Shown: piece after piece, positions 1-7,855 of the stretch
Layout: each line of letters starts with the position of its first letter
How positions within the stretch are numbered: position 1 is the first letter of the stretch
Source: Mycobacterium sp. URHD0025
GTDB taxonomy: Bacteria > Actinomycetota > Actinomycetes > Mycobacteriales > Mycobacteriaceae
Assembly: GCF_000426065.1 (NCBI RefSeq)
Contig: NZ_KE384491.1
Coordinates: 334,205 to 398,204 of the forward strand
Direction of reading: 5' to 3'
Length of the DNA stretch: 64,000 nt
Program-made: the position numbers and the translations under genes
The notes under the pieces: generated by a model
Databases searched by the model: none
The model's input: only the letters and a program-made list of their open reading frames with translations
Told to the model about the DNA's origin: nothing

Positions 1-1
1 C

Positions 2-652
2 TACGGGCCGTGTGCCTTCATGGACACCTTCGATCCCGCAACGGTATTCAGCTCGATCGACCACGGCGGCCGCTACGCCTTCGGCAACCAACCCACGGTG
101 GCGGCATGGAACCTCGCCCGATTTGCCGAGACCCTGCTCCCCCTGCTCGCCGAGGACGGTGAGCAGGCCGTCGAACTCGCCACCCAAGCGCTGCACGGCT
201 TCGGGCAGCAGTTCGACTCGGCATGGTCGTCCGGGATGCGCGCCAAGCTCGGACTGCCCGCAGATATCGACGGCGAGGCGGCCCGCGCACTGATCGACGA
301 CCTGCTTGCCCTGTTGCAGCAGAACCGAATTGACTACACGTCGTTCTTCCGCGACCTCGGCCGTGCCGCCCGCGGAGAGAACACGATCGCCGGCGAATTC
401 GACGAGTGGCTGGCGCGGTGGCGTGCCCATGAGCCCGATGCCGACACGATGGACCGGGTGAACCCCGTTTACATTCCGCGCAACCATCTGGTCGAAGAGG
501 CCCTGAATGCCGCGACCGAAGGTGACCTGGAACCCGTCCAACACCTCATGCACGCCGTCGCGGCACCCTACGACGAGCGTCCCGGGCTCGAACGGTATGC
601 CCAGCCCGCGCCCGCCGACTTCGGCGCCTACCGCACGTTCTGCGGAACCTGA
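2..652 (+). CDS. selO: Protein adenylyltransferase SelO/YdiU family, 3' part only
   Basis: The reading frame is open from the window edge (Y-G-P-C-A-F then M-D-T-F-D-P), so the gene starts before the window and only about 216 C-terminal residues are seen. The stretch D-P-A-T-V-F-S-S-I-D-H-G-G-R-Y and G-N-Q-P-x-V-A-A-W-N-L-A-R-F-A-E matches the conserved C-terminal half of the SelO (YdiU, UPF0061) pseudokinases. Members of this family transfer AMP from ATP to Ser/Thr/Tyr residues of target proteins. The ATP-binding half is not visible, so activity cannot be judged. The protein ends normally and the next gene follows after 24 bp on the same strand. Confidence 0.88.
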   Translation, partial: YGPCAFMDTFDPATVFSSIDHGGRYAFGNQPTVAAWNLARFAETLLPLLAEDGEQAVELATQALHGFGQQFDSAWSSGMRAKLGLPADIDGEAARALIDDLLALLQQNRIDYTSFFRDLGRAARGENTIAGEFDEWLARWRAHEPDADTMDRVNPVYIPRNHLVEEALNAATEGDLEPVQHLMHAVAAPYDERPGLERYAQPAPADFGAYRTFCGT

Positions 653-676
653 CGGTCGCCCGCTACCCTGGGTCTG

Positions 677-1381
677 GTGACGACGATCACCGTGGACACC
701 CCAGCCGGTCCGATCGATGCGCTGCTGGACGTTCCTGGTGGTGAAGGGCCGTGGCCCGGGGTCGTCATCATCCATGACGCGATCGGCTATGGACCGGACA
801 ATCAGTCGATCTCGGAACGCGTCGCGGCCGCCGGCTATCTCGCGCTCACGCCGAATCTCTACTCCCGCGGTGGCCGGGCCCGGTGCATCACCCGGGTGTT
901 CCGTGAGCTGCTCACCCAGCGCGGCCGGGCGCTCGACGACATCCTGGCCGCCCGCGACCACCTGCAAACGCACCCGCAATGCACCGGAACCATCGGAATC
1001 GCCGGGTTCTGCATGGGCGGACAGTTCGCCCTCATCCTGGGCCCCAAGGGTTTTGGTGCCTCAGCACCGTTCTATGGCACTCCACTGCCACGGCGGCTCG
1101 ACGAGACACTGGACGCTTCATGCCCGGTGGTGGCCAGCTTCGGCCGCCGCGACCCGATGGGCGTCGGTGCACCGGACCGGTTACGACGCATCGTCGACAC
1201 CAAGAACATCCCGGCCGATATCAAGGTCTACCCCGAGGCCGGGCACAGCTTCGCCAATCAGCTACCGGGACAGTCCTTTCTGCGAATCGCCGGCTTCGGC
1301 TACAACGAGGCCGCCACCGCTGATGCCTGGTCGCGGGTGTTCGCCTTCTTCGACCAGCACCTCACGGCTAAAGCCAACTGA
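677..1381 (+). CDS. Dienelactone hydrolase family protein
   Basis: This 234-residue alpha/beta hydrolase has the dienelactone hydrolase triad: Cys112 in G-F-C-M-G-G, Asp159 in G-R-R-D-P and His190 in E-A-G-H-S-F. The family hydrolyses cyclic enol-lactones and related small esters in the cytoplasm; no signal peptide is present. The chosen start is GTG at 677, just after the SelO stop, which keeps the N-terminal T-T-I-T-V-D-T-P strand complete. The 3' end overlaps the convergent M20 gene by 14 bp. The true substrate cannot be read from sequence; many mycobacterial members are not in aromatic-catabolism clusters, and this one is not either. Confidence 0.88.
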   Translation: MTTITVDTPAGPIDALLDVPGGEGPWPGVVIIHDAIGYGPDNQSISERVAAAGYLALTPNLYSRGGRARCITRVFRELLTQRGRALDDILAARDHLQTHPQCTGTIGIAGFCMGGQFALILGPKGFGASAPFYGTPLPRRLDETLDASCPVVASFGRRDPMGVGAPDRLRRIVDTKNIPADIKVYPEAGHSFANQLPGQSFLRIAGFGYNEAATADAWSRVFAFFDQHLTAKAN

Positions 1382-2621
1382 GCCCCGCCACCACGAGCGC
1401 CTGGGTACCGGTGTCCAGCGTCGGCTGAAGCACCGGGGCGAACCGCGGTGAGTGGTTCACTGGGATGTCCGCGCTCACCCGACCCGCGGCCACCGCGTCG
1501 CGGTAGGCCTGCTCGTCGGCGCCGCCGAACCCCCAGTAGGTGTACGGCGCCCCCAGCGCCACAGGAATCTCGCTGAAATCCTCGCTGGCAGACGCGGCCG
1601 GCATGGACTGTGCCCGGTCGCCGAAGTATTCGCCGAAAGCAGACACGACCCGGGCCGTCACCTCCGCGTCGTTCACGGTCAGCGGAAAGCTGTCGTACAG
1701 CTCGAATTCCGGGTCGCGCGGTGAGTCGGAAGCCTGGCACTCGGCGACGACCACACGTCGGATCGCGGCGAGCACCGCGGCGCGCACCGATTCGTCGAAC
1801 GTGCGCAGGTTCAGTTCGAGTACCGCGTGGTCCCCGATGACGTTGCTCTTGGTCCCCGACCGGATACTGCCGACGGTCAGCACGACCGTCTGGGTCGGAT
1901 CGACCTCGCGCGACACGATCGTCTGCAGCCGGATGACGATCATCGACGCCAACACCACCGGGTCCACCGTCGCCTGTGGCATCGAGCCGTGCCCGCCGCG
2001 ACCGTAGACCGTGATGCGCATGCTGTCGGCCGCGGACAACACCGGACCGCTGCGAGTGCGCACCTGCCCGGCCGGCGCCGGAAAAACGTGCTGGGCCAAC
2101 GCCACATCCACCTGGCCGACGAGCTCGGCCAGACCGTCATCGATCATCGTGCGGGCTCCGTCGCCAACTTCTTCGGCGGGCTGGAACAGCGCGATCAACG
2201 TGCCCGTCCAGTGTTCTGTTGCGCGAGAGAACAGTTCGGCCGCTCCCAACAGGCAGGTCACATGGACGTCGTGCCCACACGCATGCATGACGCCCTCGTG
2301 AGAGCTCGCGTACGGCAGCCCGGTCGCCTCCGTCACCGGCAGCGCATCGATATCCGCACGCATCAACACCCGAGGGCCGTCACCGTTACCCAGCACGCCG
2401 ACCACGCCGGTGCCACCGACACCTTCATGGACGGTCAACCCTGAATCCCGCAGCCGCGCGGCCACCACATCAGCGGTGCGCCGCTCCTGATGTGAGAGTT
2501 CGGGATGCTCGTGCAAGTCGCGGTAGAGCGGCTCCTGCCACGTACGTACGTCGGGCAAGTGCGCCAGCACCGCGTCGGCACGGCCGCGAATATCGTCGGG
2601 TCCACCACTGACATTCGCCAT
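1368..2621 (-). CDS. M20D family metallopeptidase / amidohydrolase
   Basis: This 417-residue protein belongs to the M20D family (IAA-amino-acid hydrolase, hippuricase, N-acyl-L-amino-acid amidohydrolase type). Visible metal-site motifs are R-A-D-I-D-A-L-P (residues 88-95), H-A-C-G-H-D (113-118) and Q-P-A-E-E (147-151), followed by the lid domain with G-R-G-G-H-G-S-M-P. Family members remove acyl groups from N-acylated amino acids. The ATG start at 2621 has a GGAGGG ribosome-binding site. It lies 21 bp downstream of the DUF2469 gene on the same strand, so it may be the last gene of the lepB/rnhB transcript. The exact substrate is unknown. Confidence 0.88.
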   Translation of the reverse strand: MANVSGGPDDIRGRADAVLAHLPDVRTWQEPLYRDLHEHPELSHQERRTADVVAARLRDSGLTVHEGVGGTGVVGVLGNGDGPRVLMRADIDALPVTEATGLPYASSHEGVMHACGHDVHVTCLLGAAELFSRATEHWTGTLIALFQPAEEVGDGARTMIDDGLAELVGQVDVALAQHVFPAPAGQVRTRSGPVLSAADSMRITVYGRGGHGSMPQATVDPVVLASMIVIRLQTIVSREVDPTQTVVLTVGSIRSGTKSNVIGDHAVLELNLRTFDESVRAAVLAAIRRVVVAECQASDSPRDPEFELYDSFPLTVNDAEVTARVVSAFGEYFGDRAQSMPAASASEDFSEIPVALGAPYTYWGFGGADEQAYRDAVAAGRVSADIPVNHSPRFAPVLQPTLDTGTQALVVAGLSWL

Positions 2622-2642
2622 CGCCTCGCCCTCCGTTCGCTG

Positions 2643-2948
2643 TTACTCCGGCAACCGCAGCTCGGGCTTCTCGACCTCTTCGATGTTCACGTCCTTGAAC
2701 GTGATCACCCGCACCTGCTTGACGAACCGGGCCGGGCGGTACATGTCCCAGACCCAGGCATCGGCGAGCCTCAACTCGAAGTACACCTCGCCCTCGGAGT
2801 TGCGCGGAATCAGCTCCACGCTGTTGGCCAGGTAGAACCGGCGCTCGGTCTCGACGACGTAGCTGAACTGCCCGACGATGTCCTTGTATTCGCGGTACAG
2901 CGAGAGCTCCATCTCGGTTTCGTACTTCTCGAGATCCTCGGCGCTCAT
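2643..2948 (-). CDS. DUF2469 family protein
   Basis: This 101-residue acidic protein starts M-S-A-E-D-L-E-K-Y-E and matches the actinobacterial DUF2469 family (Rv2901c type), which has no established function. It is soluble, rich in Glu/Asp, Tyr and Phe, and has no signal peptide or membrane segment. Its ATG overlaps the rnhB stop codon by 4 bp (ATGA), indicating translational coupling; the rnhB-DUF2469 pairing is conserved in mycobacteria, which suggests a job linked to RNase HII or the ribosomal block upstream. That link is inference. Confidence 0.88.
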   Translation of the reverse strand: MSAEDLEKYETEMELSLYREYKDIVGQFSYVVETERRFYLANSVELIPRNSEGEVYFELRLADAWVWDMYRPARFVKQVRVITFKDVNIEEVEKPELRLPE

Positions 2949-3796
2949 CTGGTGTGCTGTCCTTCTCGTTGTGCTGATGCCTTGTCGCCCATCTTTGCGT
3001 ACGCCTTTTCAGCATGCCGCATTGGTGCCATTTCCCGTCGCACTCCAGTTATCTCTGCGGCCCGCCGCACGTCCGTCATCTCTGTGGCACGCCGCACGTC
3101 CGTCATCTCTGCGGCCCGCCGCACGTCCGTCATCTCTGCGGCCCGCCGCACGTTCACATACGAGTAGCGATGCTCCGCACACGGCCCCAACTCCGCCAAC
3201 GCCGCGGAGTGCGCCGGGGTGCTGTAGCCCTTGTGCTCGGCGAACCCGTAGCCCGGATGGTCGCGTTCCATCTCGACCATCAGCCGGTCCCGGCTGACCT
3301 TCGCCAGCACACTGGCCGCAGCGATGCAGGCAGCCGCGCCATCTCCACCGATCACCGGCAGAGACGGCACCGCCAGGCCAGGAACCCGGAACCCGTCGGA
3401 CAGCACGTAACCGGGGCGTAGGGACAACCCCGCCACCGCACGCCGCATGCCTTCGATATTGGCGACGTGGACGCCGCGGCGGTCCACCTCATCGGACGGA
3501 ATGAACACCACGTGATACGCCAGGGCATACCGGCGGATCAGAGGGAACAACCGCTCGCGTTCGCGCTCACCGAGCTTCTTCGAATCATCGAGGGCGGCCA
3601 GGCTGTCCATTCGATTCGGGCCCAGCACGCAGGCTGCGACCACCAGCGGTCCCGCACAGGCTCCGCGTCCCACCTCGTCCACCCCGGCGACCGGGCCGAG
3701 ACCGTTGCGATAGAGCGCGGATTCCAGGGTGCGCAGACCCGACGACCTTCGGATCACCGTTCGCGGCGGCCACGACGCCTTCACCACTGGCGGCAC
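2945..3796 (-). CDS. rnhB: Ribonuclease HII with a repeat-expanded C-terminus
   Basis: The 283-residue product cleaves the RNA strand of RNA/DNA hybrids and removes misincorporated ribonucleotides. The catalytic D40-E41 lies in A-G-V-D-E-V-G-R-G, and the G-Y-G-F-A-E-H-K-G-Y-S-T motif is present. The conserved core ends at Y-S-Y-V-N-V-R-R-A-A; beyond this the protein contains four extra nine-residue units of the form V-R-R-A-A-E-M-T-D, encoded by a 27-bp tandem repeat, then a Lys/Arg/Ala-rich tail. The tail is not part of the catalytic domain. The gene is downstream of lepB by 10 bp and overlaps DUF2469 by 4 bp. Confidence 0.95.
   Translation of the reverse strand: MPPVVKASWPPRTVIRRSSGLRTLESALYRNGLGPVAGVDEVGRGACAGPLVVAACVLGPNRMDSLAALDDSKKLGERERERLFPLIRRYALAYHVVFIPSDEVDRRGVHVANIEGMRRAVAGLSLRPGYVLSDGFRVPGLAVPSLPVIGGDGAAACIAAASVLAKVSRDRLMVEMERDHPGYGFAEHKGYSTPAHSAALAELGPCAEHRYSYVNVRRAAEMTDVRRAAEMTDVRRATEMTDVRRAAEITGVRREMAPMRHAEKAYAKMGDKASAQREGQHTR
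3036..3161. repeat. 27-bp tandem repeat, about 4.7 units, inside the rnhB 3' end
   Basis: Units begin at 3036, 3063, 3090, 3117 and 3144, an exact 27-bp period. The core CGCCGCACGTCCGTCATC is identical in the units at 3063, 3090 and 3117. The 3036 unit is diverged, and the 3144 unit merges into the conserved codons for V-N-V-R-R-A-A. Because 27 is a multiple of three, the repeat keeps the rnhB frame open and adds nine residues per copy. It appears to have grown out of the native 3' end of the conserved domain. Confidence 0.95.
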
Positions 3797-3806
3797 AGGG
3801 CAGCTC

Positions 3807-4685
3807 CTAAGAGTTGGTCTGCGGGTTCACGCCATTGATACCGCCCCAGCGGGACGGTGGCCAGGCGATGAACCGTGCCTTTCCGATTACATTCTCCACG
3901 GGAACGGTGCCGGCCATCGGATCGCCGGTGCACAACACACGTTCCCGTGCGTCGGGACGCGTGTCCTCGGTCAGATTGGTGCAGTGGAACCGCGAATCGG
4001 CCGAGTGGGTTCGGTTGTCACCCAACACCCACAACCGGTCCTGCGGGACGGTGACGGGCCCGAACTCAGGGCCCAGGCACGGATAGATCCCCGGGTCGGC
4101 CATCATGGTCGCCGGATCCAGGTACGGCTCGTTCAGGCGCTTGCCGTCGACCGTCAGCCCGCTGTCAGCACGGCATTGCACCGTCTGACCACCCACCGCG
4201 ATCACCCGCTTGACCAGGTCATTCTCGTCCGGCGGCACAAACCCGACAAACGAGAGGGCATTCTGCACCCAGCGGATCGCGGTGTTGTCCGAGCGGATCG
4301 ACTTGTAGCCGACGTTCCACGACGGCGGGCCCTTGAACACCACCACATCGCCGGGCTCCGGCTTGGAGAACCGGTAGGTGACCTTGTCGACCATGATGCG
4401 ATCACCCACGCAGCCGGCACAGCCGTGCAGGGTGGGCTCCATGGATTCCGAGGGAATCAGGTAGGGCCGCGCGATGAACGTCAGCGTGACGTAGTAGAGC
4501 ACCAGGGCGATGGCGGCCAGAATGGCGATCTCACGCGCCGTGGAGTGCTTGCGTTCGGGTGACTCGTCCGGCGCTTCACCGGTGGCAGACTCCGTCGCAT
4601 CTGAAGCGGAGGCGGAATCTGAATCAGAGTCGGCTTCGAGGTTGCCCTCCGAGCGCGCGTCGGCAGAGTCGGTGGGTCCGGTCAC
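3807..4685 (-). CDS. lepB: Signal peptidase I
   Basis: This membrane-bound serine protease removes signal peptides from exported proteins. A 48-residue-plus acidic, Ser/Asp/Glu-rich N-terminus precedes one transmembrane helix (I-A-I-L-A-A-I-A-L-V-L-Y-Y-V) and the extracytoplasmic catalytic domain with the nucleophile Ser in P-S-E-S-M-E-P-T, the general-base Lys in D-L-V-K-R-V-I-A-V-G-G, and the G-D-N-R-x-x-S-x-D-S-R box. The frame is open to 4829, but that would overlap rplS; I place the start at GTG 4685 (292 residues, close to the mycobacterial length). GTG 4691 or 4694 are alternatives, and no strong ribosome-binding site decides between them. Confidence 0.93.
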   Translation of the reverse strand: MTGPTDSADARSEGNLEADSDSDSASASDATESATGEAPDESPERKHSTAREIAILAAIALVLYYVTLTFIARPYLIPSESMEPTLHGCAGCVGDRIMVDKVTYRFSKPEPGDVVVFKGPPSWNVGYKSIRSDNTAIRWVQNALSFVGFVPPDENDLVKRVIAVGGQTVQCRADSGLTVDGKRLNEPYLDPATMMADPGIYPCLGPEFGPVTVPQDRLWVLGDNRTHSADSRFHCTNLTEDTRPDARERVLCTGDPMAGTVPVENVIGKARFIAWPPSRWGGINGVNPQTNS

Positions 4686-4752
4686 AGGCACCACAGTAGC
4701 GAGCGTCGTGACCGGTCCCGCGACGAGAGCTTCGTCAGGCGGAGCAGCGGGC

Positions 4753-5094
4753 TCAGCGCTTTTCCTTGATCTTCGCCTTCTTGCCACGCAGTTCGCGCAG
4801 GTAGTAGAGCTTGGCGCGACGCACGTCACCGCGGGTCACGACATCGAGGTGATCGATGTTGGGCGAATGCACCGGGAAGGTCCGCTCGACGCCGACGCCG
4901 TAGCTCTCCTTCCGCACGGTGAAGGTCTCGCGGATGCCGCCACCCTGGCGACGAATCACGACACCCTTGAAGACCTGGATGCGCTCCTTCGAGCCCTCGA
5001 TCACCTTCACATGCACATTGACGGTGTCGCCGGGGCTGAAGGTCGGGATGTCGTCGCGCAGCGACGCCTGATCGACGAAGTCCAGCGTGTTCAT
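4753..5094 (-). CDS. rplS: 50S ribosomal protein L19
   Basis: This 113-residue protein starts M-N-T-L-D-F-V-D and contains the L19 signatures F-S-P-G-D-T-V-N-V and G-V-V-I-R-R-Q-G-G-G-I-R-E-T-F-T-V-R. It sits at the 30S/50S interface. The ATG at 5094 is set by homology and by an AAGGAAG ribosome-binding site; codons upstream in the same frame do not look coding. Unlike in many bacteria, it is separated from trmD by the oppositely oriented lppW, and so must have its own promoter. It is probably co-transcribed with lepB downstream. Confidence 0.97.
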   Translation of the reverse strand: MNTLDFVDQASLRDDIPTFSPGDTVNVHVKVIEGSKERIQVFKGVVIRRQGGGIRETFTVRKESYGVGVERTFPVHSPNIDHLDVVTRGDVRRAKLYYLRELRGKKAKIKEKR

Positions 5095-5231
5095 CGGTGA
5101 CACTTCCTTGTTGTTCGCGGCTCCGGATCTGCGCGGAACTCGTGCGCAGCCGAAGCTATTTTCGGGTGTATCGGGGTGTATCTCGCAGCGGAACGCGGAC
5201 AAGCCGGCCCAGCCCTGCGCAGACAACTGCT

Positions 5232-5244
5232 CAATTGTGCCAGA
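5232..5244 (-). promoter_or_regulatory. Probable rplS promoter element (TCTGGCACAATTG)
   Basis: On the minus strand the sequence TCTGGCACAATTG lies 138 bp upstream of the rplS ATG. The same 13-mer stands 129 bp upstream of rpsP. CACAAT could serve as a -10 hexamer (it keeps A2 and T6, the most conserved bases in mycobacterial -10 sites), giving a leader of about 125 nt. The assignment as a promoter is inference from the shared sequence and position. The other parts of 5095-5418 hold the rplS leader and the lppW promoter region; no gene is seen there. Confidence 0.5.
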
Positions 5245-5349
5245 CGGGTCCCCATACCGTGAAATCCGGTGAGTCACGGCACCCATCCGCATCGACTCCG
5301 GCAGCATACTTCGAGCACGACTAACGACGCGCGCCGCACGGCGAACAGT

Positions 5350-5393
5350 TAGGCTTCACCCACCCGATGGGCCGGTCCCGCAGAGCCCATCGG
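5350..5393 (+). promoter_or_regulatory. Candidate lppW -10 site and leader hairpin
   Basis: TAGGCT at 5350-5355 fits the mycobacterial TANNNT -10 pattern. Just after it a perfect 9-bp inverted repeat, CCGATGGGC (5364-5372) and GCCCATCGG (5385-5393), encloses a 12-nt loop and is followed by ATTTGTT. If transcription starts near 5362, the hairpin would be at the extreme 5' end of the lppW mRNA, where it could stabilise the transcript; as a terminator it would serve transcripts entering from the left. Both readings are inferred. Confidence 0.45.
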
Positions 5394-5418
5394 ATTTGTT
5401 GACGGTTCAAGGAGGACC

Positions 5419-6375
5419 ATGCCAGGGCGGCCGTCGAAGCGGATGATGGCGAGCGCGGTCAGCATGACAGCGGTGGTCGCCGCGGCCGTCGTAACCGTCG
5501 GTTGCGAAGCCCGGGTCTACGGAACTCCCCCGGTCGCCCCCGACGCACCTCAGCTGACCGTCGTCGTCCCCCAGGGCGGCATGGCTCCGCTGCCCGAGGC
5601 GTCGCCCGGTGAACCCGCCGCCAGCTTCACCGGGCTCGAAGACCGCACGCAACAAGCCACCGAGGACGCCGCCGACGCGGGCGCCGAGATCACCGTGCTG
5701 GTGCTCGACCGCAACACCGGCCAGCTGGTGTCAAACGGAAACGGGACGACCATCGCCATCGCGTCGGTGGTCAAGTTGTTCATCGCCGACGATCTGCTGC
5801 TACAGGAAGCGAAGGGCCAGACTGTCCTCAGTCCCGAGGACCGCAAGAACCTCGACGTCATGCTGCGGTCTTCCGACGACAGTGCCGCCGAGGTCTTCTG
5901 GAACCGCAGCGGCGGCAGCGCGATCATCAACCGGGTAACCGCCCGCTATGGCTTGAGCTCGACGCGGCCACCGAATGACGGCCGGTGGTGGAACACCATC
6001 AGTACCGCCGCCGATCTGGTGCGCTACTACGACATGTTGATGAACGGCAGCGGCAGCCTGCCCGCCGAACAGGCCAACGTCATCCTGTCCAACCTGGCCC
6101 AGTCCACCCCGAACGCCATCGACGGCACGCAACCGGGCGGGATCTACCCCCAACGATTCGGCATCCCCGAAGGCCTCTACTCCGAACCGGTCGCGGTCAA
6201 ACAGGGCTGGATGTGCTGTATCGGTTCGGACTGGATGCACCTGTCGACCGGCGTGATCGGGCCCGACCGTCGCTTCATCATGGTGATCGGCTCACTGCAG
6301 CCCACCAACGCCGCCACCGCACGCGACACCATCACCGACGCCGTCAAGACGATGTTCCCCGGCGGCCGGATCTAG
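5419..6375 (+). CDS. lppW: LppW-type lipoprotein with beta-lactamase-like fold
   Basis: The product (318 residues) has a signal peptide ending in the lipobox V-T-V-G-C29, so it should be lipid-anchored on the outer face of the membrane. The mature part resembles class A beta-lactamase/penicillin-binding folds: I-A-S-V-V-K gives an S-x-x-K motif, followed by S-D-D-S-A-A-E-V-F-W. It matches M. tuberculosis LppW (Rv2905) in kind and location between rplS and trmD. Whether it retains hydrolase activity is not evident. A strong AAGGAGG site precedes ATG 5419. Its stop overlaps the convergent trmD stop by 4 bp. Confidence 0.88.
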   Translation: MPGRPSKRMMASAVSMTAVVAAAVVTVGCEARVYGTPPVAPDAPQLTVVVPQGGMAPLPEASPGEPAASFTGLEDRTQQATEDAADAGAEITVLVLDRNTGQLVSNGNGTTIAIASVVKLFIADDLLLQEAKGQTVLSPEDRKNLDVMLRSSDDSAAEVFWNRSGGSAIINRVTARYGLSSTRPPNDGRWWNTISTAADLVRYYDMLMNGSGSLPAEQANVILSNLAQSTPNAIDGTQPGGIYPQRFGIPEGLYSEPVAVKQGWMCCIGSDWMHLSTGVIGPDRRFIMVIGSLQPTNAATARDTITDAVKTMFPGGRI

Positions 6376-7055
6376 GATTCGTCGAGAAGATCCGGCCGGC
6401 GCTCGCGGGTGCGTTGCAACGATTGTTCATGACGCCAGGCCGCGACCTTGGCATGATCCCCGGACAGCAGCACATCGGGCACGTCGAGCCCACGCCAGCT
6501 CTGCGGACGGGTGTAGCTCGGCCCCTCAAGCAGGCCGTCAGAGTGCGAATCCTGTTGGTGCGATGCTGGATTGCCCAACACGTCGGGCATCAGCCGGACC
6601 ACTGCCTCGATCATCACCAGGGCCGCGGATTCGCCGCCGTTGAGCACGTAATCGCCGATGGAAATCTCTTCGACCCGCATCCGGCGAGCGGCGTCCTCGA
6701 CCACGCGCTGGTCAATCCCCTCGTACCGGCCGCAGGCGAACACCAGATGCGACTCGGTACTCCAACGCTCGGCCACGGCTTGGGTGAACGGTCGCCCCGC
6801 GGGAGTAGGTACAACCAGAAGTGTTTCTTCAGAACAGATTTCATCGAGCGCTTCGCCCCATACGGGCGCCTTCATGACCATTCCCGGACCGCCACCGTAC
6901 GGCGAATCATCGACCGACCGGTGCACGTCACGGGTCCAGTTCCGCAGGTCGTGCACGGCCACGGAGAGGATTCCGGCCTCGATCGCCTTGCCCGGCAACG
7001 ACTGCCGGATCGGATCGAGATAGGCCGGGAAGATCGTCAGGACATCAATGTGCAC
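6372..7055 (-). CDS. trmD: tRNA (guanine-N1)-methyltransferase
   Basis: TrmD methylates G37 of tRNAs reading CNN codons, which prevents +1 frameshifting. The 227-residue protein starts M-H-I-D-V-L-T-I-F-P and contains the SPOUT knot sequence I-G-D-Y-V-L-N-G-G-E-S-A-A, which binds S-adenosylmethionine. The catalytic Asp region D-S-H-S-D-G-L-L-E-G-P-x-Y-T-R-P is also present. It lies 11 bp downstream of rimM in the rpsP-KH-rimM-trmD operon and ends convergent to lppW. Confidence 0.97.
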   Translation of the reverse strand: MHIDVLTIFPAYLDPIRQSLPGKAIEAGILSVAVHDLRNWTRDVHRSVDDSPYGGGPGMVMKAPVWGEALDEICSEETLLVVPTPAGRPFTQAVAERWSTESHLVFACGRYEGIDQRVVEDAARRMRVEEISIGDYVLNGGESAALVMIEAVVRLMPDVLGNPASHQQDSHSDGLLEGPSYTRPQSWRGLDVPDVLLSGDHAKVAAWRHEQSLQRTRERRPDLLDES

Positions 7056-7066
7056 AGTGCGGCCCG

Positions 7067-7594
7067 TCAGACCAGGTCCAGATTCAGCAGACCATCCGGA
7101 GGATCGATGACAACAGTGCCGGTGTCCCGTGACACCGAGGTGACGATGGCGCTCACGAACGGGACGAGTATCTCGCGGCCATCGGCGTCGGCCTTGACCG
7201 ACAACAGTTCTCCCGCCGCGGTGTGCAGTACCTCGCGGACCACCCCGACGGCGGTGCCGTCGACCGTGACGACCCGCAGCCCTTCGAGTTCATGGTCATA
7301 GAACTCGTCGGGATCGTCGATCGCAGGCAATTCGGCGGTGTCGACGACGAACACCGTGCCACGCAACGCGTCAGCCGCATTGCGGTCGGCGATGCCGGCC
7401 AGACGAATCAGCAACCGACCCGCGTGATCACGCACCGACTCAACCGAAAAATTACGCTCGGCCCCTCCCTTGGCGCGGCCACGAAGGGCCACGCCAGGGA
7501 AGAACCGGGCGTCGGGGTCGTCGGTGCGGATCTCGACGACAAGCTCGCCGGTAATGCCGTGAGCTTTGACAACCCGCCCGACAACCAGGTCCAT
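7067..7594 (-). CDS. rimM: Ribosome maturation factor RimM
   Basis: RimM assists assembly of the 30S head domain and binds S19. The 175-residue protein starts M-D-L-V-V-G-R-V-V-K-A-H-G-I-T-G-E-L, the typical RimM N-terminal barrel, and ends with a PRC-barrel half (E-F-Y-D-H-E-L-E-G-L then E-I-L-V-P-F-V). The ATG at 7594 was chosen over longer frames because the upstream residues overlap the KH gene and are unlike RimM. It follows the KH gene by 10 bp. Confidence 0.96.
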   Translation of the reverse strand: MDLVVGRVVKAHGITGELVVEIRTDDPDARFFPGVALRGRAKGGAERNFSVESVRDHAGRLLIRLAGIADRNAADALRGTVFVVDTAELPAIDDPDEFYDHELEGLRVVTVDGTAVGVVREVLHTAAGELLSVKADADGREILVPFVSAIVTSVSRDTGTVVIDPPDGLLNLDLV

Positions 7595-7604
7595 GAATCC
7601 GACG

Positions 7605-7847
7605 CTACTGGTCGGTGTCCACCACGTCGACGCGAATACCGCGCCCACCGATGCCTGCGACCAGGGTCCGCAGCGCAGTGGCCGTGCGGCCGCCGCGCCC
7701 GATGACCTTGCCCAGATCATCGGGGTGCACATGCACCTCGACAGTCCGCCCACGGCGGCTGGTGACCATGTCGACACGTACGTCGTCGGGATTGTCCACG
7801 ATGCCGCGGACCAGGTGCTCGACGGCGTCGACCACGACAGAACTCAC
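7605..7847 (-). CDS. KH-domain RNA-binding protein (KhpA type)
   Basis: This 80-residue protein is a single KH domain with the G-K-V-I-G-R-G-G-R-T-A GxxG loop that contacts RNA. It matches the small KhpA/UPF0109 family encoded between rpsP and rimM in actinobacteria and Firmicutes, where it acts with KhpB or as an RNA chaperone. Spacing is 8 bp from rpsP and 10 bp to rimM, so it is co-transcribed with ribosomal maturation genes. Confidence 0.94.
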   Translation of the reverse strand: MSSVVVDAVEHLVRGIVDNPDDVRVDMVTSRRGRTVEVHVHPDDLGKVIGRGGRTATALRTLVAGIGGRGIRVDVVDTDQ

Positions 7848-7855
7848 TGCGATGC

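Noticed and set aside
4753..5307. An extended rplS of 184 residues.
   Set aside because: Residues before M-N-T-L-D-F are not L19-like and ATG 5094 has a strong ribosome-binding site; the upstream DNA carries the promoter motif.
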